A stretch of 43,476 bases of DNA from an uncultured Bacteroidota bacterium (GCA_937864815.1 CALMJY010000302.1:1-43476); one strand, 5' to 3'; counted from the stretch's first letter, positions 1 through 7,708 are shown. Notes: generated from the sequence alone by a model not told the origin. Translations and numbers: made by a program.

Positions 1-12
1 AATTTCCGGGAT

Positions 13-1287
13 CTAACTGATCATATCAAATCCGGTATAAGGTATCAGTACTTCAGGCACTTTAATACCTTCCTCTGTCTGATTGTTCTCAAGAATGGCA
101 GCAACAATTCTGGGCAGAGCCAGGGCGCTTCCGTTAAGAGTATGAACCAGTCTTGTCTGCTTGTCACCTTTATCTTTGAATCTGCACTTCAGCCTGTTGG
201 CCTGGAATGATTCAAAATTGGATACAGAGCTAACCTCCAGCCAGCGTTTCTGCGCTGCTGACCATACTTCAAAATCATATGTCAGTGAAGATGTGAACGA
301 CATATCCCCTCCGCAAAGCCTTATTATACGATATGGAAGATCAAGCCGGGCAACAAGACTTTCCACATGAGTCACCATCTCCTCAAAAGATTCATATGAG
401 CGGTCGGGGTGGGCTATTCTTACAATCTCAACCTTGTCGAACTGGTGCAGCCTGTTCAGTCCTCTTACATGGGCTCCCCAGGAACCGGCTTCCCTTCGGA
501 AGCAGGGAGTATAGGCTATGTTTTTTACAGGCAGAACATCAGCATTCAGAATAACATCCCTGTAAATATTGGTGACAGGTACCTCGGCTGTAGGTATCAG
601 GTAAAAGTTATCTAGTGTTGCATGGTACATCTGTCCCTCCTTGTCGGGAAGCTGACCGGTTCCGAATCCTGAATCCTCATTTACCATAATAGGAGGCATG
701 ACCTCTTTGTATCCGGCTTTGACTCCTTCATCGAGGAAAAAGCTAATCAGGGCTCTTTGTAGTTTGGCTCCCTTGCCAAGATAAACCGGGAATCCGGCTC
801 CTGTAAGTTTAATGCCAAGATCGAAATCGATTATATCATATTTTTTTATCAGATCCCAGTGAGGCAGTGCTTTATCGGAAACTTCAGGAATTGTACCACC
901 CTGTCTGACGAGGACATTGTCTTCGGCGCTTTTACCAGGTGCTACCGATTCATGTGGAAGGTTGGGAAGCTTGATTATCTCGGTTCTGAGATCATTTTCA
1001 ACCGGCCCGATTTTTTCGGAAAGTATTTTAATTTCTTCCTTGAGTGAATAAGTTTTCTGTTTTGCTGCTTCGGCTTCATCTTTCCTGCCTTCTTTCATCA
1101 TTGAACCGATCTCTTTTGAGATTCTGTTCATCTCATTCTGCATAGAGTCGGTTTTAGCCTGAATTTCTCTTCTTGAGGTATCGAGCTGGATGATTCTGTC
1201 AATTATTTCGTCAGCTTTAAAATTCTTTACCTTAAGTCTTTCAATGATAAAATCGCTGTTTTCGCGGATCTGGTTAATTGTTAACAT
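13..1287 (-). CDS. serS: Seryl-tRNA synthetase
   Basis: Charges tRNA-Ser with serine using ATP; cytosolic class II aminoacyl-tRNA synthetase. The protein is 424 residues, a normal length. An N-terminal region of about 110 residues rich in charged heptads fits the tRNA-binding coiled-coil arm. The catalytic part shows class II motif 2 (FRREAGSWG followed by RGLNRLHQFDKVEIV) and a motif-3-region serine-binding stretch (EVSSVSNFESFQANR). I chose the ATG at 1287 (MLTINQIREN) because SerRS proteins begin this way. The frame stays open upstream to 1413, but that stretch is the translated GC-rich repeat at 1299-1380, so the longer start is rejected. It lies downstream of rplU-rpmA on the same strand, separated by a hairpin terminator and its own candidate -7 box. 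Family assignment is secure. Confidence 0.97.
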   Translation of the reverse strand: MLTINQIRENSDFIIERLKVKNFKADEIIDRIIQLDTSRREIQAKTDSMQNEMNRISKEIGSMMKEGRKDEAEAAKQKTYSLKEEIKILSEKIGPVENDLRTEIIKLPNLPHESVAPGKSAEDNVLVRQGGTIPEVSDKALPHWDLIKKYDIIDFDLGIKLTGAGFPVYLGKGAKLQRALISFFLDEGVKAGYKEVMPPIMVNEDSGFGTGQLPDKEGQMYHATLDNFYLIPTAEVPVTNIYRDVILNADVLPVKNIAYTPCFRREAGSWGAHVRGLNRLHQFDKVEIVRIAHPDRSYESFEEMVTHVESLVARLDLPYRIIRLCGGDMSFTSSLTYDFEVWSAAQKRWLEVSSVSNFESFQANRLKCRFKDKGDKQTRLVHTLNGSALALPRIVAAILENNQTEEGIKVPEVLIPYTGFDMIS

Positions 1288-1298
1288 ATATGGATCGA

Positions 1299-1380
1299 TA
1301 TTAACCCCCAAACCCCCCAAGGGGGGCTTTACAACTTTCGTTTTCATTAAGTCCCCCCTGGGGGATTTAGGGGTGGATCT
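1299..1380. repeat. GC-rich palindromic repeat, family A, copy 1
   Basis: Two arms, each a near palindrome in itself (CCCCCCAAGGGGGG and TCCCCCCTGGGGGA), are inverted relative to each other around a short AT-rich spacer. Arm 1 reads ACCCCCAAACCCCCC and arm 2, reverse-complemented, reads ACCCCTAAATCCCCC. A second copy with nearly identical arms and a different spacer lies at 23689-23775. This copy falls in the 5' leader of serS if the -7 box at 1411-1418 is used. Structure and duplication are read directly; mobility is not shown. Confidence 0.85.
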
Positions 1381-1410
1381 ATGAAAAGGGACATTAAAAA
1401 AGTCCTGCCT

Positions 1411-1418
1411 CAAAAATA
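1411..1418 (-). promoter_or_regulatory. Candidate -7 element for serS
   Basis: Minus-strand TATTTTTG matches the Bacteroidota -7 consensus TAnnTTTG. No clear TTTG -33 element is seen at the usual distance. It directly follows, and partly overlaps, the U-tract of the rpmA terminator, so serS would restart transcription there with a leader of about 120 nt containing the palindromic repeat. Confidence 0.45.
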
Positions 1419-1420
1419 TT

Positions 1421-1468
1421 AAAAACTCCCGATAATGCTTTCCTGGTGCAGAAAAGAATTTCGGGAGT
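1421..1468 (-). terminator. Rho-independent terminator after rpmA
   Basis: On the minus strand ACTCCCGA (1461-1468) pairs with TCGGGAGT (1425-1432) and is followed by a T-rich run. The loop is long (28 nt) but contains an inner CTTT/AAAG stem. It sits just after the rpmA stop codon. Confidence 0.65.
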
Positions 1469-1490
1469 CAGAATAAGGTAAAATAATAAG

Positions 1491-1751
1491 TTATTCAGTT
1501 ACCGGTTTTACCGATACATAAGTTTTATTATCTTTTCTTCTCTTGAATTCTATCTCACCATCAATGAGTGCGAAGAGAGTATGATCTTTACCAAGGCCTA
1601 CATTCAGTCCCGGGTTGTGTTTTGTTCCCCTCTGGCGGACAATAATATTGCCTGCTTTGGCTGACTGGCCTCCGAATAGCTTAACACCAAGCCTTTTGCT
1701 TTGTGAGTCGCGTCCGTTACGTGAGCTACCTGCCCCTTTCTTGTGTGCCAT
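1491..1751 (-). CDS. rpmA: 50S ribosomal protein L27
   Basis: Large-subunit ribosomal protein whose N-terminus reaches toward the peptidyl-transferase centre. The protein is 86 residues, the usual length, starting [20 protein letters not shown], the hallmark L27 N-terminus without the extra leader peptide cleaved in Firmicutes. The core [18 protein letters not shown] is also diagnostic. It follows rplU by 37 bases on the same strand, the near-universal rplU-rpmA pair, and is probably co-transcribed from the promoter upstream of rplU. Confidence 0.98.
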   Translation of the reverse strand: MAHKKGAGSSRNGRDSQSKRLGVKLFGGQSAKAGNIIVRQRGTKHNPGLNVGLGKDHTLFALIDGEIEFKRRKDNKTYVSVKPVTE

Positions 1752-1788
1752 AATTCAATATTTTTAAAGCTTAATCTTATTCAGTTTT

Positions 1789-2304
1789 CTATTCTTTACC
1801 TTTTGCCGGTTTTTTTACTGCCGGTTTTTTTACTGCTGCTTTTTTCTCAGCCGGTTTCTTTTCAGCTGTCTTTTTTGCAGGAGCCTCTTCCTTCTTTACA
1901 GCTGCTTTCTTAACAGGAGCTTTTTTCTCCTCAGCAACTTTGGCTTCTTTTACTTTGGGTTCAGCTTTTTTGACAGCTTTTTTAGGAGTGCCTTTCGGAG
2001 CAATGCTTACTATTTCAACATGAGACATGTTCTGGCGATGTCCGTTTTTGATCCTGTAACCTTTTTTCCTTTTTTTCTTGAAGACGATTACCTTATCGGC
2101 TCTCATGTGCTCAAGAACATGACCATCGACAACATAGTCGGTAATAACTGGTTCCCCAACTGTAATCTTGCCATTATCATCGATCAGGAGAACTTTGTCA
2201 AATTCAACATTTGCACCCTCTTCTGCTTCCAGGCGGTGAACGAAAATCTTTTTTCCTTCCTCAACTTTAAACTGCTGACCTGCAATTTCTACGATTGCGT
2301 ACAT
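1789..2304 (-). CDS. rplU: 50S ribosomal protein L21 with Lys/Ala-rich tail
   Basis: Ribosomal protein L21, which binds 23S rRNA. Residues 1-103 are the complete L21 fold (MYAIVEIAGQQFKVEEG at the start; FKKKRKKGYRIKNGHRQ as the basic RNA-binding segment). Residues 104-171 form an extra tail of about 68 residues made almost entirely of Lys, Ala, Pro and Glu in KKAxVKKPA-like repeats. Typical L21 ends near residue 103. Tails of this composition resemble those on histone H1-like and some other Bacteroidota basic proteins, and are probably disordered. The gene is followed by rpmA and preceded by a good TAnnTTTG promoter. Confidence 0.97.
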   Translation of the reverse strand: MYAIVEIAGQQFKVEEGKKIFVHRLEAEEGANVEFDKVLLIDDNGKITVGEPVITDYVVDGHVLEHMRADKVIVFKKKRKKGYRIKNGHRQNMSHVEIVSIAPKGTPKKAVKKAEPKVKEAKVAEEKKAPVKKAAVKKEEAPAKKTAEKKPAEKKAAVKKPAVKKPAKGKE

Positions 2305-2397
2305 TCTTCTTCATTTTTATGTTACTCCGTGAGGCGTATACATCATTTCTTCGTATAGCTTCATCTGCCCCGCTCGGATTTATTCAATTTTGGACTG

Positions 2398-2427
2398 CAA
2401 AGATACACAAATTAACTAATTTCCAAA
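2398..2427 (-). promoter_or_regulatory. Promoter of rplU-rpmA
   Basis: Minus strand: TTTG (2424-2427), 18 bases, then TATCTTTG (2398-2405), matching the Bacteroidota -33/-7 consensus TTTG / TAnnTTTG with a spacer one base short of the usual 19-21. The transcript would carry a leader of about 85 nt before rplU. Confidence 0.7.
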
Positions 2428-2533
2428 CCTGTGCACTTATATTTTTGAAATGGAGGCAAAGATGGCAAATCCATCCTTAATTCCATGTTGATAAAAAGAA
2501 GATTGTATTTCTCAGAGATACTTCTATAATCTT

Positions 2534-2541
2534 TATATTTG
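2534..2541 (+). promoter_or_regulatory. Candidate -7 element for the bfn-GH97-thyA-folA unit
   Basis: TATATTTG matches TAnnTTTG about 46 bases before the ATG at 2588. No convincing -33 TTTG was found at 19-21 bases upstream. The 283-base gap 2305-2587 otherwise holds the divergent rplU promoter and its leader. Confidence 0.5.
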
Positions 2542-2587
2542 TCTGAAATAGGGCATCCAGTAAAAAATAGGTGCATAATTGACTGAT

Positions 2588-3184
2588 ATGAAGAGAGTTA
2601 AGCTTAAAGTGATGGGGATTTCCTATAGCCAGACACAATCCGGAGCCTATGCTTTGATACTTACGGAGGAGAAAGGAGACAGAAGGATCCCGATCATAAT
2701 AGGAGGTTTTGAAGCTCAGGCGATAGTTATCAAGCTTGAAAATCTTAATCCTCCCCGACCGCTTACTCATGATCTGTTCAAGATGTTTGCAGATGAATTC
2801 AGGATCTCAGTACTTGAAGTTTTTATTTATAAGCTTGAGGAGGGAGTCTTTTTTTCAAAGCTTATATGCAACAATGGTGAAAAGGAGATATCAATCGACA
2901 GCCGGACATCTGATGCAGTTGCTCTCGCCCTGCGTTTCGGCTGCTCAATTTACATTACCGAAGAAATACTTGACAAGGCCGGTATAACGATAAACCAGGT
3001 TAATGCTGATGAAACCTCAGCCAGCCCTGTTGACAGTCTGCTTGAACCGGGCAATTCAAAGTATAATACATTTACCGAAGAGGAGCTTTACAAAATGATA
3101 GACGAAGCTGTCAAAACAGAAGATTATGAAAGAGCTGCCTCGATAAGAGATGAGCTTGAAAAGCGAAAGAGAAAAAAAGGGTAG
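2588..3184 (+). CDS. Bifunctional nuclease (DUF151) family protein with UVR motif
   Basis: Member of the bifunctional nuclease/DUF151 family; plant and archaeal relatives have reported DNase/RNase activity, but the bacterial role is unsettled. The protein is 198 residues. Residues 1-135 hold the DUF151 domain (ILTEEKGDRRIPIIIGGFEA, then RPLTHDLF, then DSRTSDAVALALR). Residues 165-194 form a UVR (UvrB/UvrC-type) helical hairpin, EELYKMIDEAVKTEDYERAA. The ATG at 2588 is preferred; a TTG three codons earlier (2579) is possible. It is the first gene of a plus-strand run with GH97, thyA and folA. Family confidence is high; nuclease activity is inferred from distant relatives only. Confidence 0.88.
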   Translation: MKRVKLKVMGISYSQTQSGAYALILTEEKGDRRIPIIIGGFEAQAIVIKLENLNPPRPLTHDLFKMFADEFRISVLEVFIYKLEEGVFFSKLICNNGEKEISIDSRTSDAVALALRFGCSIYITEEILDKAGITINQVNADETSASPVDSLLEPGNSKYNTFTEEELYKMIDEAVKTEDYERAASIRDELEKRKRKKG

Positions 3185-3227
3185 TGTTGCTGCCGCTCTT
3201 CATCCTATAAAATCAAAAACTAATATT

Positions 3228-5177
3228 ATGAGAAACAGATTTATTCTTCCGGTTTTGTTATTATGTGTGGCCGGATCAGTTTCAGCCAAAGACTATAAGG
3301 TAAGTTCACCCGATGGCAGAATTACAGTGATGGTAACTAAGGAAGAGAAGGTAATCTGGAATGTGACTTTTGACGGGAAAGAAGTGCTGAGATCTTCAGA
3401 AATTGCAATGGAACTTACTTCAGGAAGTATCCCTGCCATTAAGGACAGAATACGAAAGGGTTCTGTAAAAAGGGTTAAGGAGAATATTGTCCCTGTTGTT
3501 CCTTTAAAAAGATCGGAAATTGTAAGTGATTGCAATATCCTCGAGTTAACTTTTTCATCAGGAGCAGTACTCGAATTCAGGGCTTACGATGATGGTGTGG
3601 CTTACAGATTCCGTACAGCGGCAGAGGGTGAGATTACAGTGATCAGGGAGATATCAGATCTTAAGTTCCCTGCAGAAACAAAATCATGGTATCCTCTGGA
3701 AGAGAGTTTTATGTCCCACAATGAAAGAATTTTTATACCTTCTTCAGCCGATACTATTACTGATAAGCATCTTGCAAGCTTACCTGCTCTTTTCCAGGTG
3801 AGCGGTACAAATGTTCTGATAACCGAATCAGATATTGAGGACTATCCGGGTATGTGGATTCGCGGCGCAGGGGATGGCGGATTCTGGGGTGTGTGGCCAC
3901 AGTATCCTGACAAGGAGATTCTCAGAGAGGATCGTAATGTGTTTGTCACCACAACCAGGGATTATATCGCTGTGACTAAGGGAACCAGGTCATTTCCGTG
4001 GAGGGTATTTGTTATAACACCTGATGATGCAAAGTTGGTAGAGAGTGAGCTGGTCTTTAAGCTGGCTCAGCCAAACAGGCTGGAAGATACCAGGTGGATT
4101 AAGCCGGGACAGGTAGCCTGGGACTGGTGGAATGCCAATAATATTTACGGAGTGGATTTCAGAGCCGGGATAAACAATGATACATATAAGTATTATATTG
4201 ATTTTGCATCTGCCAATGGAATTGAATATGTGATTCTGGATGAAGGTTGGTACAAGCTTGGCAATGTTATGGAGCAGGTTCCGGATATAAATGTTGAGGA
4301 ACTTTGTAAATATGCTGAGAGCAGGAATGTTGGAATTATCCTCTGGGTGGTATGGAATTCCCTGTGGGATAAAATAGATGAAGCTTTACCGTTATGGGAA
4401 AAGTGGGGAGTGAAAGGCATTAAGGTTGACTTCATGCAAAGGGACGATCAGAAGATTGTTAATTTCTATCATGAAGCAATACAAAAGACAGCAAAACATC
4501 ATATGCTTATCGATTTCCACGGAGCCTATAAACCCGATGGAACCGGACGAACATGGCCTAATGCACTGACACGCGAAGGTGTTAAAGGTATGGAAAACAA
4601 TAAGTGGAGCAGGGATATAAATCCCGAGCATGATGTAACTCTTCCTTTCACACGAATGGTTGCAGGTCCTATGGACTATACCCCCGGTGCTATGATTAAT
4701 ATGGATAGTGCGAATTTTACTCCGCAGTTTACCAGGCCCGAAAGCCAGGGTACAAGAGTTCACCAGGTTGCACTTTATGTAATTTATGAAAGTCCCCTGC
4801 AGATGCTTTCTGACAGTCCTTCGAACTATATAAGAGAACCGGAGACAACTGATTTCATTGTAAAGATCCCTGTGGTATGGGATGATATTAAAGTTCTTGA
4901 TGCCAGCATAGGAGACTGGCTTCTACTTGCAAGGCGTTCGGGGAAAGAATGGTTTATAGGAGCGATTACCGACTGGAAAAGCAGAGATTTGAATCTTGAT
5001 CTTTCCTTTCTTCCTGCAGGCAATTACCGGATGGAAATTTTTCAGGATGGAATAAATGCCGACCGTCATGCTGCCGATTATAAGCATATGATCATTACTG
5101 TAAGATCTGGTGAAAAGATGAAGATACACCTGGCTCCCGGCGGAGGATATGCAGCAAGATTAACACCGGTCCAGTAA
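3228..5177 (+). CDS. Glycoside hydrolase family 97, probable retaining alpha-galactosidase type
   Basis: Secreted or periplasmic alpha-glycosidase of family GH97, the family of Bacteroides SusB. The protein is 649 residues from the ATG at 3228, whose product starts with a clear signal peptide (MRNRFILPVLLLCVAGSVSA, cleavage before KD). The frame is open upstream to 3150, but that overlaps the previous gene and precedes the signal peptide. An N-terminal beta-sandwich (about 21-280) is followed by a TIM barrel with WDWWNANNIYGVDF and YVILDEGWY, then a C-terminal beta domain (about 545-649). The barrel carries KVDF with Asp401. Retaining GH97 enzymes (alpha-galactosidase type) have an Asp nucleophile at this strand, whereas SusB-type inverting enzymes lack it, so a retaining enzyme is inferred. 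Glu450 and Glu456 (TREGVKGME) are further conserved acidic residues. No SusC/SusD pair is nearby. Confidence 0.9.
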   Translation: MRNRFILPVLLLCVAGSVSAKDYKVSSPDGRITVMVTKEEKVIWNVTFDGKEVLRSSEIAMELTSGSIPAIKDRIRKGSVKRVKENIVPVVPLKRSEIVSDCNILELTFSSGAVLEFRAYDDGVAYRFRTAAEGEITVIREISDLKFPAETKSWYPLEESFMSHNERIFIPSSADTITDKHLASLPALFQVSGTNVLITESDIEDYPGMWIRGAGDGGFWGVWPQYPDKEILREDRNVFVTTTRDYIAVTKGTRSFPWRVFVITPDDAKLVESELVFKLAQPNRLEDTRWIKPGQVAWDWWNANNIYGVDFRAGINNDTYKYYIDFASANGIEYVILDEGWYKLGNVMEQVPDINVEELCKYAESRNVGIILWVVWNSLWDKIDEALPLWEKWGVKGIKVDFMQRDDQKIVNFYHEAIQKTAKHHMLIDFHGAYKPDGTGRTWPNALTREGVKGMENNKWSRDINPEHDVTLPFTRMVAGPMDYTPGAMINMDSANFTPQFTRPESQGTRVHQVALYVIYESPLQMLSDSPSNYIREPETTDFIVKIPVVWDDIKVLDASIGDWLLLARRSGKEWFIGAITDWKSRDLNLDLSFLPAGNYRMEIFQDGINADRHAADYKHMIITVRSGEKMKIHLAPGGGYAARLTPVQ

Positions 5178-5189
5178 CTCAGGTACTAA

Positions 5190-5984
5190 ATGAAGCAATA
5201 TCTCGATCTGCTTGACCATGTACTGACTACCGGTACCAGGAAATCTGACAGGACCGGAACCGGAACGATAAGCGTTTTTGGTTATCAGATGAGATTCAAC
5301 CTGGAAGTTGGGTTTCCTGTTATGACAACCAAAAAGCTTCATCTTAAGTCAATTATTCATGAACTGCTATGGTTTATTTCAGGTGACACTAACACCAGGT
5401 ACCTGACCGATAATGGAGTAAGGATATGGGATGAATGGGCAGATGAGAATGGTAACCTGGGGCCGGTATATGGTTCGCAGTGGCGATCATGGCCTGGTGA
5501 AGGAGGTAGGAAAATTGACCAGCTATCAGCTGTTATTGAGTCAATAAAGAAATCGCCCGACTCCAGAAGACATGTTGTAAATGCATGGAACGTTGGTGAA
5601 TTGGACAAGATGGCACTCCCTCCATGCCATATTCTTTTTCAGTTCTATGTGGCAGGTGGCAGGCTCTCATGCCAGCTTTACCAGAGGAGCGCAGATATAT
5701 TCCTGGGTGTACCTTTTAATATTGCATCATATGCATTGCTTACCATGATGGTAGCCAGGGTAACAGGTCTTATTCCGGGTGATTTTGTTCATACACTTGG
5801 TGATGCACATATATACCTGAACCATATAGAGCAGGTTAAATTGCAGCTTACAAGGAAACCTTATAAACTTCCTCAAATGATTATAAATACTGAGGTAAAC
5901 GATATTTTTAAATTCAGGTATGAGGATTTTAAACTTGTTGATTATGTTGCACATCCTCATATAAAGGGGGAGATATCGGTATAA
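5190..5984 (+). CDS. thyA: Thymidylate synthase
   Basis: Converts dUMP to dTMP using methylene-tetrahydrofolate, releasing dihydrofolate; cytosolic. The protein is 264 residues, the same length as the E. coli enzyme, with the catalytic Cys146 in [12 protein letters not shown], the folate and phosphate-binding [17 protein letters not shown], and the nucleotide-binding end GDAHIYLNH. The start codon lies 12 bases after the GH97 gene, and folA follows 68 bases later, so the dTMP/folate pair is kept together. All key residues are present. Confidence 0.98.
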   Translation: MKQYLDLLDHVLTTGTRKSDRTGTGTISVFGYQMRFNLEVGFPVMTTKKLHLKSIIHELLWFISGDTNTRYLTDNGVRIWDEWADENGNLGPVYGSQWRSWPGEGGRKIDQLSAVIESIKKSPDSRRHVVNAWNVGELDKMALPPCHILFQFYVAGGRLSCQLYQRSADIFLGVPFNIASYALLTMMVARVTGLIPGDFVHTLGDAHIYLNHIEQVKLQLTRKPYKLPQMIINTEVNDIFKFRYEDFKLVDYVAHPHIKGEISV

Positions 5985-6052
5985 GACACAAGACACAAGA
6001 CAAAAGGCGTCAGGCGACGGGCTACTGGCTGCAGACAAAAAAACGACATAAT
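5985..6052. repeat. Short repetitive spacer between thyA and folA
   Basis: Contains two copies of AGACACA and then GGCGTCAGGCGAC followed by GGGCTACTGGCTGC. The GGCGACAGG-like wording is the reverse complement of the CCTGTCG tandem repeat at 17169-17206, so the two spacers may belong to one dispersed repeat family. No gene or terminator is evident. Confidence 0.45.
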
Positions 6053-6547
6053 ATGATATCAATTATTGTAGCTGTTTCGGATGACTGGGGAATAGGAAAG
6101 GAGAATGAACTATTATGGCATATCTCTGAGGATCTAAAAAGATTTAAAAGACTTACCAGCGGAAAGACTGTAATCATGGGAAAGAAGACATGGTATTCAC
6201 TCCCGAAGCGACCTCTGCCGGGCAGGAGGAATATTGTGCTAACCGATATAAAGGGAGAGATCGTTGAGGGATCAGAAACTGTTTATTCAATTGAAGAAGC
6301 GCTGAAACTATGCTCAAAGAATGAGGAGGCTTTTATTATCGGAGGGGGGAGTATCTACAGGCAATTCATGACCTTTGCCGACAGACTTTATATTACTCAT
6401 GTTCATATGAATGCTCCGGCTGATGTTTACTTTCCTGAGATCGATCTGAAGATCTGGAAAATTTTAGAAAAGGAAGATTTTCCTGCAAGTGATACAAACG
6501 CTATTCCATACACCTATATAATATACGAACGGAACGTAGGTATCTGA
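6053..6547 (+). CDS. folA: Dihydrofolate reductase
   Basis: Reduces dihydrofolate to tetrahydrofolate with NADPH, restoring the cofactor used by ThyA. The protein is 164 residues, normal for bacterial DHFR. Visible are the GIGKENELLWHI loop, active-site Asp27 in HISEDLKRFK, the NADPH-binding KTVIMGKKTWYSLP with PLPGRRNIVLT, and the GGGSIYRQF glycine stretch near residue 98. It follows thyA on the same strand and closes this transcription run; a repeat-rich gap follows. Confidence 0.97.
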   Translation: MISIIVAVSDDWGIGKENELLWHISEDLKRFKRLTSGKTVIMGKKTWYSLPKRPLPGRRNIVLTDIKGEIVEGSETVYSIEEALKLCSKNEEAFIIGGGSIYRQFMTFADRLYITHVHMNAPADVYFPEIDLKIWKILEKEDFPASDTNAIPYTYIIYERNVGI

Positions 6548-6564
6548 AAAACCAAAAACCATAA

Positions 6565-6681
6565 ACCACAGAGGTCACAAAGTCCTTCGCCTTCGGCTCA
6601 GGATAACACAAAGATCACAAAGAAATAATAATCAATATATTACCTTTGTGTCCTTTGTGAAAACTCTGTGTACTTTGTGGT
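6565..6681. repeat. Inverted repeat built from CACAAAG words
   Basis: The left part ACCACAGAGGTCACAAAG, with two further CACAAAG words at 6607-6622, is mirrored by CTTTGTGTCCTTTGTG, CTCTGTG and CTTTGTGGT on the right, ending at 6681. The left arm is interrupted by CCTTCGCCTTCGGCTCAGG. The element fills most of the 230-base gap 6548-6777 between folA and the lipoprotein gene. It could fold into a long imperfect hairpin. No coding sequence was seen. Confidence 0.7.
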
Positions 6682-6777
6682 AAAAATTAAAATATTCACT
6701 ATTTCCTTGAAACGTTTGATTAAACCTTTTTAGTTTTTCTTCATCTAAAAGGGAAATAAGAAACACTAACTAAAAAA

Positions 6778-7653
6778 ATGAACAATATGAAAACACGTTA
6801 TTTAATGCTGATTGCAGCGGCAACAATGATGACCCTTTTTTCCTGTCAGAAAGATACACCATTACTTGATGAGGAGGTAATGAACCTGGCTGATGATGAT
6901 GCTGTTTCAGAAGCAGTATTTGAAGATATATTCAGTACGGTTGACAATGCTTCAATTATCGCAGAAGGATTTGGTAAAGGTGAAGATTCAAAGTCAGGTA
7001 CTGAAGTTTTTGCAGATTCATGTCCGACTATTACAGTTACCAGACCAGGACCTGCATTATGGCCAAAGAAAATAACTGTTGACTATGGGACAGGATGTGC
7101 CGGGATTAATGACAACGTCAGGAAAGGCAAGATAGTAATAGAAGTTACAGCACCCCGTCTTGAGGCAGGAGCAAAAAGAACAGTAACCTTTATGGATTAC
7201 TATTTCAATGACATTAAAGTAGAAGGTACAAAAGTATTTGAGACGGTTGGATTCAACTCAAACCAGCACCTGGTTGTTTCAGTGAAGCTTACAGGAGGGA
7301 AGCTTATATTGCCCGATGGCAAGACAATAGAGAGAGAGGTAAATCATCAGAGGGAATGGATCGCAGGACTTGTAACCAGAAATATATGGGATGATGAATG
7401 CCTGGTATCAGGAACTGCATCGGGTGTTGATATAAAAGGAATTGAATACACCAATACAATTATGACAGCACTTCACTGGACAAGAGCCTGCAGGTTTATA
7501 GTAAGCGGAGTAATAAAAATTGAGAGGGGTGATGCACAGCCGGTTATGATAGATTTTGGTACCGGAGACTGTGATGCCAAAGCAGTTGTGACAAGAGGAG
7601 ATGAATCAAAAGAGATCACACTGAAGAACAGGCACAGGATGTGGAATAATTGA
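6778..7653 (+). CDS. Predicted lipoprotein of unknown function
   Basis: Not recognised as a named family. The product is 291 residues from the ATG at 6778, or 288 from 6787 (MKTRYLMLIAAATMM), which gives a cleaner signal peptide. A lipobox LFSC puts the lipidated Cys about residue 23, followed by an acidic stretch (LLDEEVMNLADDDA) that may act as a sorting region. The rest is predicted beta-rich, with two similar motifs, DYGTGCAG near residue 100 and DFGTGDCDAKAVV near residue 260, and scattered cysteines. Similar small beta-rich lipoproteins are common in Bacteroidota genomes, but I cannot assign a role. It is flanked by repeats on both sides and is probably transcribed alone. Confidence 0.75.
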   Translation: MNNMKTRYLMLIAAATMMTLFSCQKDTPLLDEEVMNLADDDAVSEAVFEDIFSTVDNASIIAEGFGKGEDSKSGTEVFADSCPTITVTRPGPALWPKKITVDYGTGCAGINDNVRKGKIVIEVTAPRLEAGAKRTVTFMDYYFNDIKVEGTKVFETVGFNSNQHLVVSVKLTGGKLILPDGKTIEREVNHQREWIAGLVTRNIWDDECLVSGTASGVDIKGIEYTNTIMTALHWTRACRFIVSGVIKIERGDAQPVMIDFGTGDCDAKAVVTRGDESKEITLKNRHRMWNN

Positions 7654-7675
7654 TAAACCGGGAGGGATATATCAA

Positions 7676-7703
7676 GTAGGGACATGCCATGGCATGTCCC
7701 TAC
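7676..7703. repeat. 28-base perfect palindrome, likely bidirectional terminator
   Basis: A perfect palindrome with arms GTAGGGACATGCCA and its complement, centred between 7689 and 7690. It lies in the 55-base gap between the convergent lipoprotein gene and clpX and is followed by ATATTTT on the plus side. The hairpin could stop transcription from both sides. The GTAGGGAC...GTCCCTAC form is like dispersed palindromic repeats in other bacteria, but no second copy is in this window. Confidence 0.7.
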
Positions 7704-7708
7704 ATATT

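Noticed and set aside
1288-1413. N-terminal extension of serS by 42 codons
   Set aside because: The extension is translated palindromic repeat sequence; SerRS homologues start at MLTINQ-like residues.
2477-2770. Minus-strand open frame of 97 codons over the bfn start
   Set aside because: It is antisense to the DUF151 gene and lacks any recognisable family or promoter.
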